From contig JALMLS010000378.1 in the NCBI GenBank assembly GCA_038496445.1, positions 248,001 through 312,000 on the forward strand: 64,000 bases of DNA, given 5' to 3'. Shown here in pieces: positions 26,026 through 36,849 of this stretch. Each line of letters begins with the position of its first letter. The first letter of the stretch is position 1. The notes beneath the pieces were generated by a model, which was given only the letters and a program-made list of their open reading frames with translations, was not told where the DNA came from and made no database searches. This stretch comes from Trichosphaerium sp. ATCC 40318. Taxonomy: Eukaryota > Discosea > Flabellinia > Trichosidae. The position numbers and the translations under genes were made by a program.

Positions 26026-27296
26026 TCAAAAACTCATAGCGATCTTGCTTATGTAGTTAGAATTGTGAGTGAAATATAAAGCATCTCCGTGTGGTATCGC
26101 ACCCTTCAAATCAACAACTCCATTGATCTTGATTTCAAGTATATCTTTTGACTCAATAAACAAGCAAAACAAGCTGTTCACACCACCAAAAAATAAACAC
26201 CCTAAAATAAGTAGTAAGCTTCTTAGCTTTTGCGTTTACTTGGTATACCTTTAGCATATGAGCAAGTATGAAATGCACGTTTATAACGTGACATATCATA
26301 GAATAATTCTGTTACAAAGTTCTTGTTTGTTTTATAAATGTTGTCCGAGCAGGCATAGTAGATGTTTTGATTATCATCAATTGCTATCCCACACGATAAA
26401 TCTTCATATTGTGGTAAGGAAGGAAACTTATTCGGGCTTAAAGAGGGGCATTCAGTCATGTGAGGGTGTTTAACATAGTTTACATCGTTTTCTGAACAGA
26501 AGAAAACATGGCCACAAGAAACTACAACAGATAACACCCAATAGAATCCTTTACTCTGGAAAAGATGTTTGAGCTCTCCAGACTTGCTATCCAAATACAC
26601 AACCCTCTAAATATCCTTGAATAAGTTGTACTTTTTATTTTTGAATGAAAAAATCACGTGGAGTTATTTTAAAAGAACATACACTGTTTGCAGAGTCTGC
26701 GATAAATATATTATTCATCTTGTCAACTGCAGTACCATGAGGGAATCTTATCTTACCAACTGTTGCTTTGAAGGTACTGACTTGATTTGTTTTCATACAT
26801 AACTTGCGTATCAAATTGTTTGAATTGTCAGTGATAATGAGCTAAACGAACGTATGTTAGGAAAGGAGGCTACTCTACAATCTCAACTCCTTAAAATTAA
26901 TTAGAATCAATGCATACATCACCATTATTATCAAATGTCAGACCCCTAATGTCATTAAACTTTGCAGCTGCCAGTGCATCTCCTAGTTCCATCAGTTGAT
27001 ATTACTAACAATAAAGAGAGGGTACCATCTTCGTATCCAAGCCCACTTCCAGCTACTTTTATGGGGTTATGGTCGTTATTGAGGAACTATTGGAATAAAT
27101 AAGTGGGTGGTGATGGTAGAACGTTTACTTTGTATAGAGGACATGATTTAGCTATTGACGCCAACAATGAGCAAGAGAGCATTGTGTTTCTTAAATACGA
27201 TGGGCTGTTAACATGTTCAATGATATACAGTAGTATTTCAGGTGGCAACCGCTCCATCATGAGCACTGTAAACTCAAATAAGTTATGTTGCAGCAT
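26026..27296 (-). CDS. F-box protein with NHL-type beta-propeller repeats
   Basis: The F-box is at the N-terminus (MERLPPEILLYIIEHVNSPS, then MLSCSLLASIAK). The ORF opens at 27296, but the ATG pair at 27255-27260 directly before ERLPPE is an equally good start. Propeller repeats follow in spliced exons: VAGSGLGYEDG joined to DALAAAKFNDIRGLTFDNNG, then ITDNSNNLIRKL, IRFPHGTAVDKMNNIFIADS, YLDSKSGELKHL, and CGIAIDDNQNIYYACS. The last exon, after GTATACC...TTGAG, reads SKDILEIKINGVVDLKGAIP and ends ISKIAMSF with a TGA at 26026-26028. The alternating V-AGS-G, F-x-x-P-x-G and D-x-x-G-x-x-x-V-x-D spacing is typical of NHL propellers. Likely a substrate receptor of an SCF ligase. It is divergent from surface gene A with a gap of only 40-75 bp. 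Confidence 0.8.
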
Positions 27297-27335
27297 TTAA
27301 GCGAGATTAATAAGATACATCAAAGAGACATCAAA

Positions 27336-30300
27336 ATGCGTACAGTACAATGTTACTGGTTGATTTGTTTGATATTCGCCACTGTTGTACGGTGTTATAG
27401 TCCCCATAGCCCTGGTACTCCTAGCAAAGTTATCAGAGTGACAGGTATTGAAAAGCAGGAGCTGGCAATGTATTTGAGGTAATTTTAGAACGGTTTTATT
27501 TTTATCTCCTAAAAACGTGTCAGTAACGGTTTCGTATCTTCACATAATAAAGCACCATGCACAGTAACGATTTCGAAGCTTCCTTCACGTGGTAAGTTCA
27601 AAAAAACCCAAAGCATTCATCCACCCTGACACGTGCGGTTAAAGGAGAATTATATCAAACACTTGATGGTATAACACGCCATGGTCATATTTTAGAGTGC
27701 GTTAAAACGAAAATAATGGTTTTCGGCTCAAGAAATTAAAACTCCACTAGAAATGGTATCAAAGTGAGCGATCCGCACCATCGAGTGATATACTATCATT
27801 TCTCTAACGTCCACAACGACGATTATTTCGAGTTTGAAATGCAACAAGCAGATAAACCTAAACAGATTATAGGTGTACAAATAGAGTTACAGGTAATATT
27901 TTTAGTTGCGTTAAAGGGCTTTGATCTTTTAAACATATTTTTCCGGCATCATTTTTTTGGACACATCATTAACAGTTTTTTTGTTTCAGAGCAAAGATAC
28001 CAAGAGTTGCCACAAAGAAGATGAAATACAGGTCATGGGAGAAGTAGGGCGCATTGATGCTACACACACTGAAGTTCAAGTAACCTTTCAAGCACGTGCT
28101 CTTTAGTGAAAAGAAAAGTCTGATTTCGTTTAGCAAGAATACACCAATCCTGTTGTTATCGCTCAACCAATTTCTTACAATGGTTCGTTATTTTATCCCT
28201 CTCATTATTTCAGCTTTTATCGTGATATTTGTAACGTGATTGCTTTCTCATTTTGTGTTTAGCTGGTGATGTTACAATACCACGTATTTCTTCAGTGACT
28301 GGAACTGGATTTACTATACAGCTACAAGAAGCAAGTAAACATGATGGGATTCACACACATGAGAATTTTAGCTACATTGTCTTGGAATCAGGTTCGTTTA
28401 TGTTTTCTATTATTTGTACTAACATAAGGCAAGGCGTTTGGTGGATACCTGACGCAGATGGGAAGCCGGGAAAAGTACTTGAGGTTGGTAAAATACTGAC
28501 GGCAAAGACAGTTGTTCCAGGCTCGAGGGAGGTAAGAAACCGACTTTTCGAGAGTGTACACTACAGTGACGAAAATATGTTTGAAAAAACGCCTGTTGTT
28601 ATCACTCAAGTCCAAACAAAGAATGATCCAGATCTTGTAAAGACAAGGTAATTTCTTAGGCATCTTTGTTTGATTCATCGTTCTTACACTTTCCCTCAAG
28701 ACAACAACATACAACCACAAGTGCGTTCCGAGTCACTCTTGAAGAGGAAGATACAAACGTATACTCTCATGGTGCTGAAATAGTTGGATGGGTTGCTATG
28801 GATTATGGCCGTTACAAGGTAACATTAACAAAAATTTTGATATTCACATCTTAAATGGTATTGTACATAGTGGTCAGACTTAAATGTTGAGGCTAAGAGT
28901 ATGGGTTATTTATATTCTGATTTCTTCCATCGTTTGGACTGGAATGGATTGGATTTTCCACAGAATCCACCATATTTCGTCGCTATTTTGTCCACTTTTA
29001 GAGGTAGGCTCTTACTCCTTTCTTGCTTTTTTGCCTCTCACAGTTTTTTAGGCCTTGATTCATCACCGGCACATTTACGGTATGCTAACTTGACTCATAC
29101 TCGCGTAAAAGTACGCATTGAAGAGGATACTACAAGAGACAAAGAAGAAAACGCCAGAAGTGTACTGCAGTACGGCCCAACCAGGTACCCAAATTGTCTA
29201 GAAAATGAGTCAGATTGTAGCGATGTTTCTTATTGTTTTCTGTAGCCCGCCAAAATTTGAATCAATCTATTATATTGCCATTCAAGATTCTTCTAGGGTA
29301 TTAAACTATTTTTGTTTTTTTGTTTATACTACTAGTTAAAATATGTACTAACTATGTTCGGTAGACTCTTTTGAGTGCCTACAATGTTCGTTGCTTCGTT
29401 GATGATCCAGAGGCTCCTGAATTAGATTACAGTGTTAACAGTGGTGATGTACGGCTCATTGACTTGTTAGATGATGAGCAAGAGAGTCTTAACTTTGTTG
29501 TATGATTCCAAAAGAAGTGTTGATGTTCTTATTCCAATACTTTAGGTATCGATTGAAAGACTACCTGAAAAAGGACAGTTGTTTCAATATCACGAGTCAA
29601 GCGATCCATCTCACATGGATAAAAATTCTTCAATTAATGTGGCTGGGTATAATGGCATTGGTATATCTTGTGCATCTAATCTAATAGCCATTTACTAATA
29701 TAACCTTGATTAGTGAAAGACAAAGGAGGCAGAGTATTTTACAAGGCATACAATAGTGAGAGATACGATGAAGATGAGTTCGAGTACAAATGTATTCCTT
29801 TCTCTTTCTGATGTTAATTGTTTCGTTCTTATTTTCTTTAAGTTACTGTTGCTTCGAAGATTTCTAAAGCAGCACGTGTTCGTATAACTATCCTTACAGA
29901 TGGAGAAGTAATGACAGCCTCTCCAACAAAACCACCGTCTGAGTAAGTATTGTTATTGTACCAAAAGGGTGTTAACTTTGCTTTTAGCAACAGAAACTTA
30001 CATCATGATGATTCGTCCAAACCCTCAACTGGGCGTTCAACCTCTAGTCTCATATTCAACGTGATACTTCTTTTGACATTGATCGCATTATCTACATTGT
30101 TCACACTCTTCTTGTTATCAGGTAATCCTTTTTTTTAACAAACAAGAGATGGCTAAGTTTTGTAACACAGGACGAATTCAGAGCATAAGAAGTTGTGTCA
30201 CCATCGTTTTTCCTGAATCTATACTTCCTCCACTATCTTTTGAAACAAGATCACCTGAATATAAACCTCTTGATAATCTTCTTGCTGTTGTTGAAGATGA

Positions 30301-30403
30301 AGACAGTAAGCTTTGTTCCTTTTAAACTCATGAACATGATTTAACTGATTGCTAAATAGCAGCAACACTATCACCTTCAAGTAATGAAGATAAAACATCA
30401 TAG
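27336..30403 (+). CDS. Surface protein A: type I membrane protein with cadherin-like and HxxE jelly-roll-like repeats
   Basis: Starts with a signal peptide (WLICLIFATVVRC). An N-terminal cadherin-like/tandem-95 type repeat follows (GELYQTLDGITR, then HHRVIYYHFSNVHNDDYFEF). Three copies of a repeat of about 90 residues come next, with the pattern P-V-x-T-Q ... TGTGFTIQLQE ... H-x-x-E ... Y/W-I/V-A: examples VTGTGFTIQLQEASKHDG, AFRVTLEEEDTNVYSHGAEI with GWVAM, and VRIEEDTTRD with YYIAIQD. A second cadherin-like repeat reads LLDDEQESLNFV, LPEKGQLFQYHESSDPSH and YDEDEFEYK. One TM helix (LIFNVILLLTLIALSTLFTL) and a short Ser/Asp-rich tail end at the TAG 30401-30403. Frames stay open through about 15 exons, so the gene looks intact. 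Similar repeats occur in large bacterial surface proteins. Adhesion or recognition is inferred. Confidence 0.75.
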
Positions 30404-30774
30404 GTATTATCATTTTTTACTTAATTAAGTTACGGATCTAATTTTGATTTCAAGGCAGCAGTACTTTGATTCATTGCTAAAAAGAGAATACAAATTGTAT
30501 CAAATGAACCTTGTTTAATAAACCGTTTTTCTCTTTCCATTTATAAGTTTGCCATGAGTTCACTAAAACAAGTGTAACGTACGGCGTTTATGTGAGTGTT
30601 GCATTGCAACAAAGTACCGTTTCCTTTTGCCAGTAAGTTGTTTGAATTCGTGCCATATGCAAGAGGAAAAACAGTGTCAAGGCACATGTAACCACTTCAA
30701 GCATCGGGAATCGTATTTTTTATCAAGTCCGTTTTAGTTTGTTATATTCAACAAGAATTAGAGAATGAACATAC
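30404..30774. other. Intergenic, holds remnants of the shared 3' end of genes A/B
   Basis: From 30404 to about 30500 the sequence still resembles the region after the tail of gene B (GATCTAATTTTGATTTCAA, then GGCAGCA), so it was part of the duplicated unit. The rest holds nothing I recognise. Confidence 0.4.
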
Positions 30775-31052
30775 CAGAGGAAACCCAACACGTGTCAGTA
30801 TCTAGCGAGGTTCAGCAACCATCTACAAAGAGGGAGCAAGTAGTCTCACCAAATACAAATATATCATGTGTACTCAATACATTCTTATTTTATTCTGATA
30901 CAAAATAAAACAAGGTAAACGATACTGTACCAGTGGAAGTGCTTGTGCATATAATCCTGTTTCTGCCCTTCAGTGATCACAATACATGTAAATTAGTGTG
31001 TAAATACTGGCTTGATATGTGTCAAAGATACTTGCTTAAGCAATCCAATTGA
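30775..31052 (+). CDS. Short F-box protein
   Basis: The first exon starts at ATG 30775 (MNIPEETQHVSVSSEVQQPS, then TKREQVVSPNTNIS). A 56-nt intron (GTACTC to ACAAG, about 30871-30915) leads to VNDTVPVEVLVHIILFLPFS then CKLVCKYWLDMCQR, a clear F-box, and a TGA at 31050-31052. At about 75 residues it is little more than the F-box. Past the stop, a good acceptor (CCTTCAG near 31107) precedes another open stretch (WLGERFRQGQARSRRLW), so the gene may be longer or may have lost its C-terminal part to a frameshift after LLKQS. It sits between duplicated surface genes A and B. Confidence 0.6.
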
Positions 31053-31280
31053 CCTTACTAGTGGCGTTTGAGGAGTGTCTACTGTGATTATACCTTTATT
31101 CCTTCAGTGTTTCTTGGTTGGGAGAGCGTTTTCGTCAGGGACAGGCACGTTCTCGTCGCTTGTGGCGCACATGTGATAGCTAAGTAATCAAGATAGTGTT
31201 ATGTGAAGGTTCACATTCTGATGTCACGAACATACTAACTTGAAACATTTGTAGCAGTTGTACATTAGAAAGACCTCATA

Positions 31281-34200
31281 ATGCGCTCTGTACAATGTTG
31301 TTGGTTGATTTGTTTGATATTTATCGCTGTTGCGCTGTCCACTCCCAGTAACATTATTCAAGTTACAGGTATTGAAAGACAGGAGCTGGCAATGTATTTG
31401 AGGTAATTTTAGAACGGTTTTATTTTTATCGCCTAAAAACGTGTCAGTAACGGTTTGCATTCTCCAAATGAGATAGCACCACATAATATTACAATCACGA
31501 AGCTTCCTTCACATGGTAAGTCTAAAAAACCCAAATCGGACATCCACCCTGACACGTGTCGTTAAAGGAGAATTATATCAAACACTTGATGGTATAACAC
31601 GCCATGGTCATATTTTAGAGTGCGTTAAAACGAAAATAATGGTTTTCTTCTCAAGAATTTATACAATCGCTAGAAATGGTATAGAGGTGACAGATACGCG
31701 CCATCGAGTGATATACTATCATTTCTCTAACGTCCACAACGACGATTATTTCGAGTTTGAAATGCAACAAGCGGATAGATCTAAACAGATTATAGGTGTA
31801 CAAATAGATTTACAGGTAATATTTTTAGTTGCGTTAAAGGGCTTTGATCTTTTAACCATATTTTTTCGGCATCATTTTTTTTGTGGACTCATCATTAAAA
31901 GTTTTTTTGTTTTAGAGCAAAGACACCAAGAGTTGCCACAAAGAAGATGAAATACAGGTCATGGGAGAAGTAGGGCGCATTGATGCTACACACGCTGAAG
32001 TTCAAGTAACCTTTCAAGCACGTGCTCTAAATACGCCCATTTCTTTTTTTTTTGATGACGAAACGTCTGATTTCGTTTAGCAAGAGTATATTAATCCTGT
32101 TGTTATCGCTCAACCAATTTCTGACAATGGTTCGTTATTTTATCCCTCTGATACTTCATTCTGTTTCACGTTGTTTCAGCGTTTATCGTGTTATTTATCA
32201 CGTGATTGGTTACTCATTTTGTAGAAAATGATGTTACAGTACCGCGTATTTCTTCGTTGACTGGAACTGGATTTACTATTCAGCTGCAAGAAGTCAATAA
32301 CCATGATGGAATTCATAACCAGACGGAGAATTTTAGTTACATTGTCATGGAATCAGGTTAGTTTACTATTGTTTCTACACATGTAATCCTACTGCTATGT
32401 TTTTTCCGATATTATTTTTATAGTGGTACTAATGTTTCAAGGTACTTGGCGGATACCTGATGAAAAAGGAAATCCTGGAAAAGTAGTGGAGGTCGGTAAG
32501 GTATTGACGTCAATGACTGCTGCTAGATGGAACCGGAAGGTTAGAAACCGTTTTTTTCAGAGTGTGCATTACAGCTCTGAAAATATGTTTGGAAATGTTT
32601 CACCTGTTGTGATGACTCAAGTCCAAACAAAGAAATCCAGACCTTGTAAAGACAAGGTACTCTCTTTTGTTTGCTAGCTTCTTGTTCTAAAGAAACAACA
32701 GGTAGTAAACAGTTCTTTCCGAGTCACTCTTGAAGAGGAAGAGAAAAACATATATTCTCATGGTGCTGAAATAGTTGGATGGGTTGCTATGGGTGCGGGC
32801 GATTACAAGGTACAGTATTTGGTTTTCAAAACAATCTCTTATCACAGTGTACTATTCGCACTCTTTTAATTGTTCTTAAAACATAGTGGTCAGATACGAA
32901 TGTTGAGGTTGTAGCGTCGATTATGTATCTGGGAACATTTTTATGGGATAAACTTTAACGGATTTTCTTTTCCTTATAATCCACCATATTTTGCTATTTT
33001 GTCCACTTTTAGATGCTGTTTTCGTTGTCTGATATGTCTCACACTTTTTAGGTACTGATTCAGCGCATTTGCGGTATGCCAACTTGGGTCATAATTTTGT
33101 AAACATACGTATTGAAGAGGATTCTACAAGAGATAAAGAGACAAAGTACATCAGAACCTCGCACTTTGGGTGTTTACTTATTGTGACACTTAGGCATGAA
33201 CGAGAAATGGTTTCGTATATCGCCATTCAAGATACTTCTACGGTATTTAACTACTATGAAGTTTATACTAACTTTATGTTTATTAGACTCTTTTGAGAGC
33301 TACAATGTTCGTTGCTTCGTTGATGATCCAGAACTCCTGAATTAGATTACTCGTTTATAGCCTTGAAGCTCATTGACTTGTTGGATTGATGAGCAAGAGA
33401 CTCTTAACTTTGTTGTATGATTCCAAGAAGTATTGATGTCTTATTGAATACTTTAGGTATCGATTGAAAGACTACCTGAAAAAGGACAGTTGTTTCAATA
33501 TCACCAAGGATCCATCTCACATGACAAAAATTCTTGATTGACACAACCGGCAATAACATGCTGGTACCGATTGCTGGTATATAACGACCTAATATGTTAT
33601 TTTATATACGGATAAAGGAGGTAGATGTTTTATAAGGCATACAATAATGAAAGATACAATGAAGATGAGTTCGAGTACAAATGTATTAAACAGTCTTTTA
33701 TTGTTTTGTCTTATTTTTCTTTAAGTTACTGTTGGTTCCAAGATTTCTAAAGCAGCACGTGTTCGTATAACTATACTTATGGACGGAGAAGTAATAACAG
33801 AGCCTCCAACAATAGCACAGACTGGGTAAGTACTAATTGTGACACAAAAAAGGATATTAACGTTCAACGGTTAACAGAAATTTACATCATGATGATTCGT
33901 CCTCTGGTCGTTTAACTCCTAGTCTCATGTTTATTGTTGCAATTCTTTTGATAGTCATCATGTTATCTACATTATTCACACTCTTCTTGTTATCAGGTAA
34001 TCCTTTTTTTAACAAACAAGAGGTGGCTAAGTTTTGAAACACAGGACGAATTCAGAGCATAAGAAGTTGTGTCACCATCGTTTTTCCTGAATCTATACTT
34101 CCTCCACTATCTTCTGAAACAAGATCACCTGAATATAAACCTCTTGATAATCTTCTTGCTGTTGTTGAAGATGAAGACAGTAAGCTTTGTTCCTTTTAAA

Positions 34201-34304
34201 CTCATGAACATGATTTAACTGATTGCTAAATAGCAGCGACACTATCACCTTCAAGTAATGAAAATGAAACAACAGAGGTACAAAAGATATCATTTTTAAG
34301 ATAG
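31281..34304 (+). pseudogene. Surface protein B: tandem copy of gene A with frameshifts in its 3' half
   Basis: Same architecture as gene A: signal peptide (WLICLIFIAVALSTP), cadherin-like repeat (GELYQTLDGITR; HRVIYYHFSNVHNDDYFEF), HxxE repeats (LTGTGFTIQLQEVNNHDG; SFRVTLEEEEKNIYSHGAEI; VNIRIEEDSTRD), TM segment and tail. In 33290-33560 it departs from A and C. One base is lost in GAGAGCTACAATG (A has GAGTGCCTACAATG) and one in CCAGAACTCC (A has CCAGAGGCTCC), giving an early TGA/TAG. One base is inserted in GGATTGATGAG, and further losses follow near 33500 and 33530. Unless the assembly is poor here, the product would lose its second cadherin-like repeat and membrane anchor. Upstream exons keep open frames, so a secreted truncated protein is possible. 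Confidence 0.65.
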
Positions 34305-35100
34305 GATCTAATTTTGATTTCAAAGGCAGCATTACTTTGATTCATTTCTAAAATGAGAATAAATTGTACCAAATGACATAGATTCATAAACTTCTTTTCT
34401 CTTTTCGCTTTCTGGTCATGTGTCTGGAGAACAGAACCTTCTACATTGCATATGAGTTTACCACCAAGTGTACCATCATTTATGTCATTGCCTTGAGTAC
34501 TCCTACATTCAGTTTGTGGCTGTATGGCACAGAATATCCTTGAGCATTGTGAATTAAGAATTGGACCTTTTCGAGCAAGTTTACGTTGCCACTCAAAAAG
34601 GGTCCAAACATTTCATTGTTCACATTAATACATTTCTTAATCCACCTCTACTAATATTATTGCGATACGCATGCTACCGTCCATACATTCACTAAATGTT
34701 ATTTTCACGTGACACAAAGGACTAATTAGTAATTGCTTATGAATTAGTTGTTGTTTTGTTGCTTTGAGTATCAAATATCAGAATTTCATCTTAATTTAAT
34801 AAATTCATGATACCAAAAAGATAAAACGGATTTGTGTTGACTTGTACATCAGTGTATTATTTACACATGAATGTTAAGGATAAAGTCAGCTCACAGAAAT
34901 GAGTCGAACTGCTATGTGCTTGTTGTAAATAATGAACACGTGTCAATACTGATACGACGAATACATGGGCTTATTTGTTTTTTCCTTCTTTGCATAGCTG
35001 GACAAGCAGTGTCATCTTCACAAAATCGCGTGATAATAGTGTCATCTATTTGATTGCAACACCTATATAAAATATGAGTACCACTTCTTTGGCTGTAAAG
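34305..35100. other. Region between gene B and the RTX-like gene
   Basis: No secure gene. A minus-strand frame without ATG runs for over 120 codons (about 34231-34610) and reads protein-like (LFEWQRKLARKGPILNSQC, then CAIQPQTECRSTQGND, GTLGGKLICNVEGSVLQT). It may be an exon remnant of an unknown Cys-containing protein. A 60-codon plus frame at 34871-35053 has no support. CACGTG lies at 34706 and 34937. Confidence 0.35.
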
Positions 35101-36267
35101 CTAATAAACTTGCACGTCAGTAAAGCCGTCTTCAACCCCTCCGTCAATACGTGGTGTAGGGATATTTGTTGTTGGCATAATACCACCTGTGGCTATGATG
35201 AAGTCGTTTCCAGCGTCACCATTAAGAAAGTTTGGGTTTGTTGTAGTTTGTTCTAAGAAACATATTTCGTTAGTTTAAATACTATATGCTACTCACGTAT
35301 AGCAATAAAGGAAGTGTAAATGACGTCATCATCACTACCACCGGCTACTGTATCAACAGTTGAGCAGCTTATATCTATAGTATCATCTCCACCATCACCT
35401 ACAAGTGGTGTGAATAATCAACTAACAAGGAACAGGTGGTAACCTAATATAAGCCCAGTTTCACTATTTTTAATTTCAATACAATCAGCGCCGTCTGCTC
35501 CAGTTACTCTATTCACAATACTTGAATCCAATACCTGTATACAATCAACACCAGCTGCTCCACCTATATTTTGACTAAAGTAGCATTAATAACACGCTTG
35601 TAAACAAAATCTTTATGCTTACAACACGCCCATTGAAGCAGCATCAGTTCTACTCCCAGAAATGATTATGTCGTCATCATGATTATCTCCTGAAACAGAA
35701 CCAATAGTGGAATCTGTCACTTTGAAACAATCAAATCCATTTGCTACAAAAACTCAGTCACGTGATTTGTTCAAAAAAACATTTAAAACCAGTCTACCTC
35801 CGTTGATACGACCCAAAACTGTTGAGCCTTGAACAGAAACAAAGTCATCACCATCCCTTGCCGATATGGTGGCCACAGTAGCACCGCCTCGTACTAAGAT
35901 ACAATCATTACCTCCTGAGCCAAACACGTCATTCACGTCAGTCTCTATTATTACACATGTAACACCAAGCATTCCAAGATTAACTTTGAAGCGTTAACAC
36001 ATTTTTCTTTTTCAAAATAGTCTTCCGTACTGTCTACGCCAGTATCAGTTATGGTAGTACATGAATCATCAAATACACAGGTGCTCTCTATTGCGCAGGT
36101 ACAATCGCACCCTCGGACTTCAGGGAGCGTTCTCTGACCATAGCAGAGAGTTAAACCTTAAAATAGAGTTAATCAAACGCTAGTTCCTTGTAGAAAAAAC
36201 GAATATTACCCAAAGCGACTAGCGGCACCCAAATGGTTTGAACAGTTCTCAAAACGTTTTTGGTCAT
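35101..36267 (-). CDS. Secreted RTX-like repeat protein
   Basis: Start ATG 36265-36267; first exon MTKNVLRTVQTIWVPLVALG, a signal peptide continuing into LTLCYG. A Cys-rich segment follows (CDCTCAIESTCVFDDSC). From about 35975 downward the protein is built of short Gly/Asp repeats with aliphatic residues in alternation: VFGSGGNDCILVRGGATVA, ARDGDDFVSVQGSTV, VSGDNHDDDIIISGS, GADGADCIEI, GDGGDDTIDISCSTV, AGGSDDDVIYTS, LNGDAGNDFIIATGG. The GGxGxDxI/V spacing is that of RTX calcium-binding beta-rolls, typical of bacterial secreted proteins, though less regular. The stop is TAG at 35101-35103 after GFTDVQVY. Six or so short introns show eukaryotic processing. I see no catalytic or pore-forming domain, so no toxin activity is claimed. 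A role in the extracellular coat or calcium binding is inferred. Confidence 0.7.
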
Positions 36268-36849
36268 TTTGTGGTAAAGCAGCGTTGTATCTTTGAACTT
36301 TAGTAGACTTATTGGTGGGAGTTTAATCACGTGAGCACTATAAATATAAGATCAATCTCCGCTAAAAAAATAATACAGTGAGAAGATTCTACCCTTGTTC
36401 ACACAAGCCAGATATTCTAGTGAAATCTTCAGACAATCTCCTATTGAGATAACAAAACATGGCAAAGGGATTTGAAGGCTGGCTCGCAAAGTTCCATACT
36501 ACCAAGGCATTAAACCATACGGCCTAGTCTAAATTTATTCTCCCACTTTGTACAAAAACAGTACAAAGAGTGTAGCGCTACACAAATTCCACAAGTATGT
36601 AGAAACACACTGAATCAAAGGAGTGTCATACAAGATGATACATGAACAGTCAACATACACCCTCACCATTTAACACATTACTTTACAAATACAACTTGCA
36701 ACAAGCAATAATTATATAATATACAGGTGCGGTGATTACATTGATCTTAATTTACATGTACATGCGTTGTATTTTTTCACAACTCACTTGTATCATTTAT
36801 ACCTGCAGCAATTGTAGAAGAGCTATTTACATGGTGCTTGTTGCATGTC
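36268..36849. other. Intergenic region upstream of the RTX-like gene
   Basis: AT-rich, no gene seen. CACGTGAG at 36329 lies about 60 bp upstream of the RTX-like gene start and may be a promoter site. A plus-strand frame 36732-36941 is antisense to the last exon of the phosphatase and is not accepted. Confidence 0.4.

Noticed and set aside
30219-30413. Matching minus-strand frames here and at 34093-34332
   Set aside because: They are the reverse of the duplicated tail exon and intron of genes A and B, so their likeness reflects the duplication, not a conserved antisense gene.
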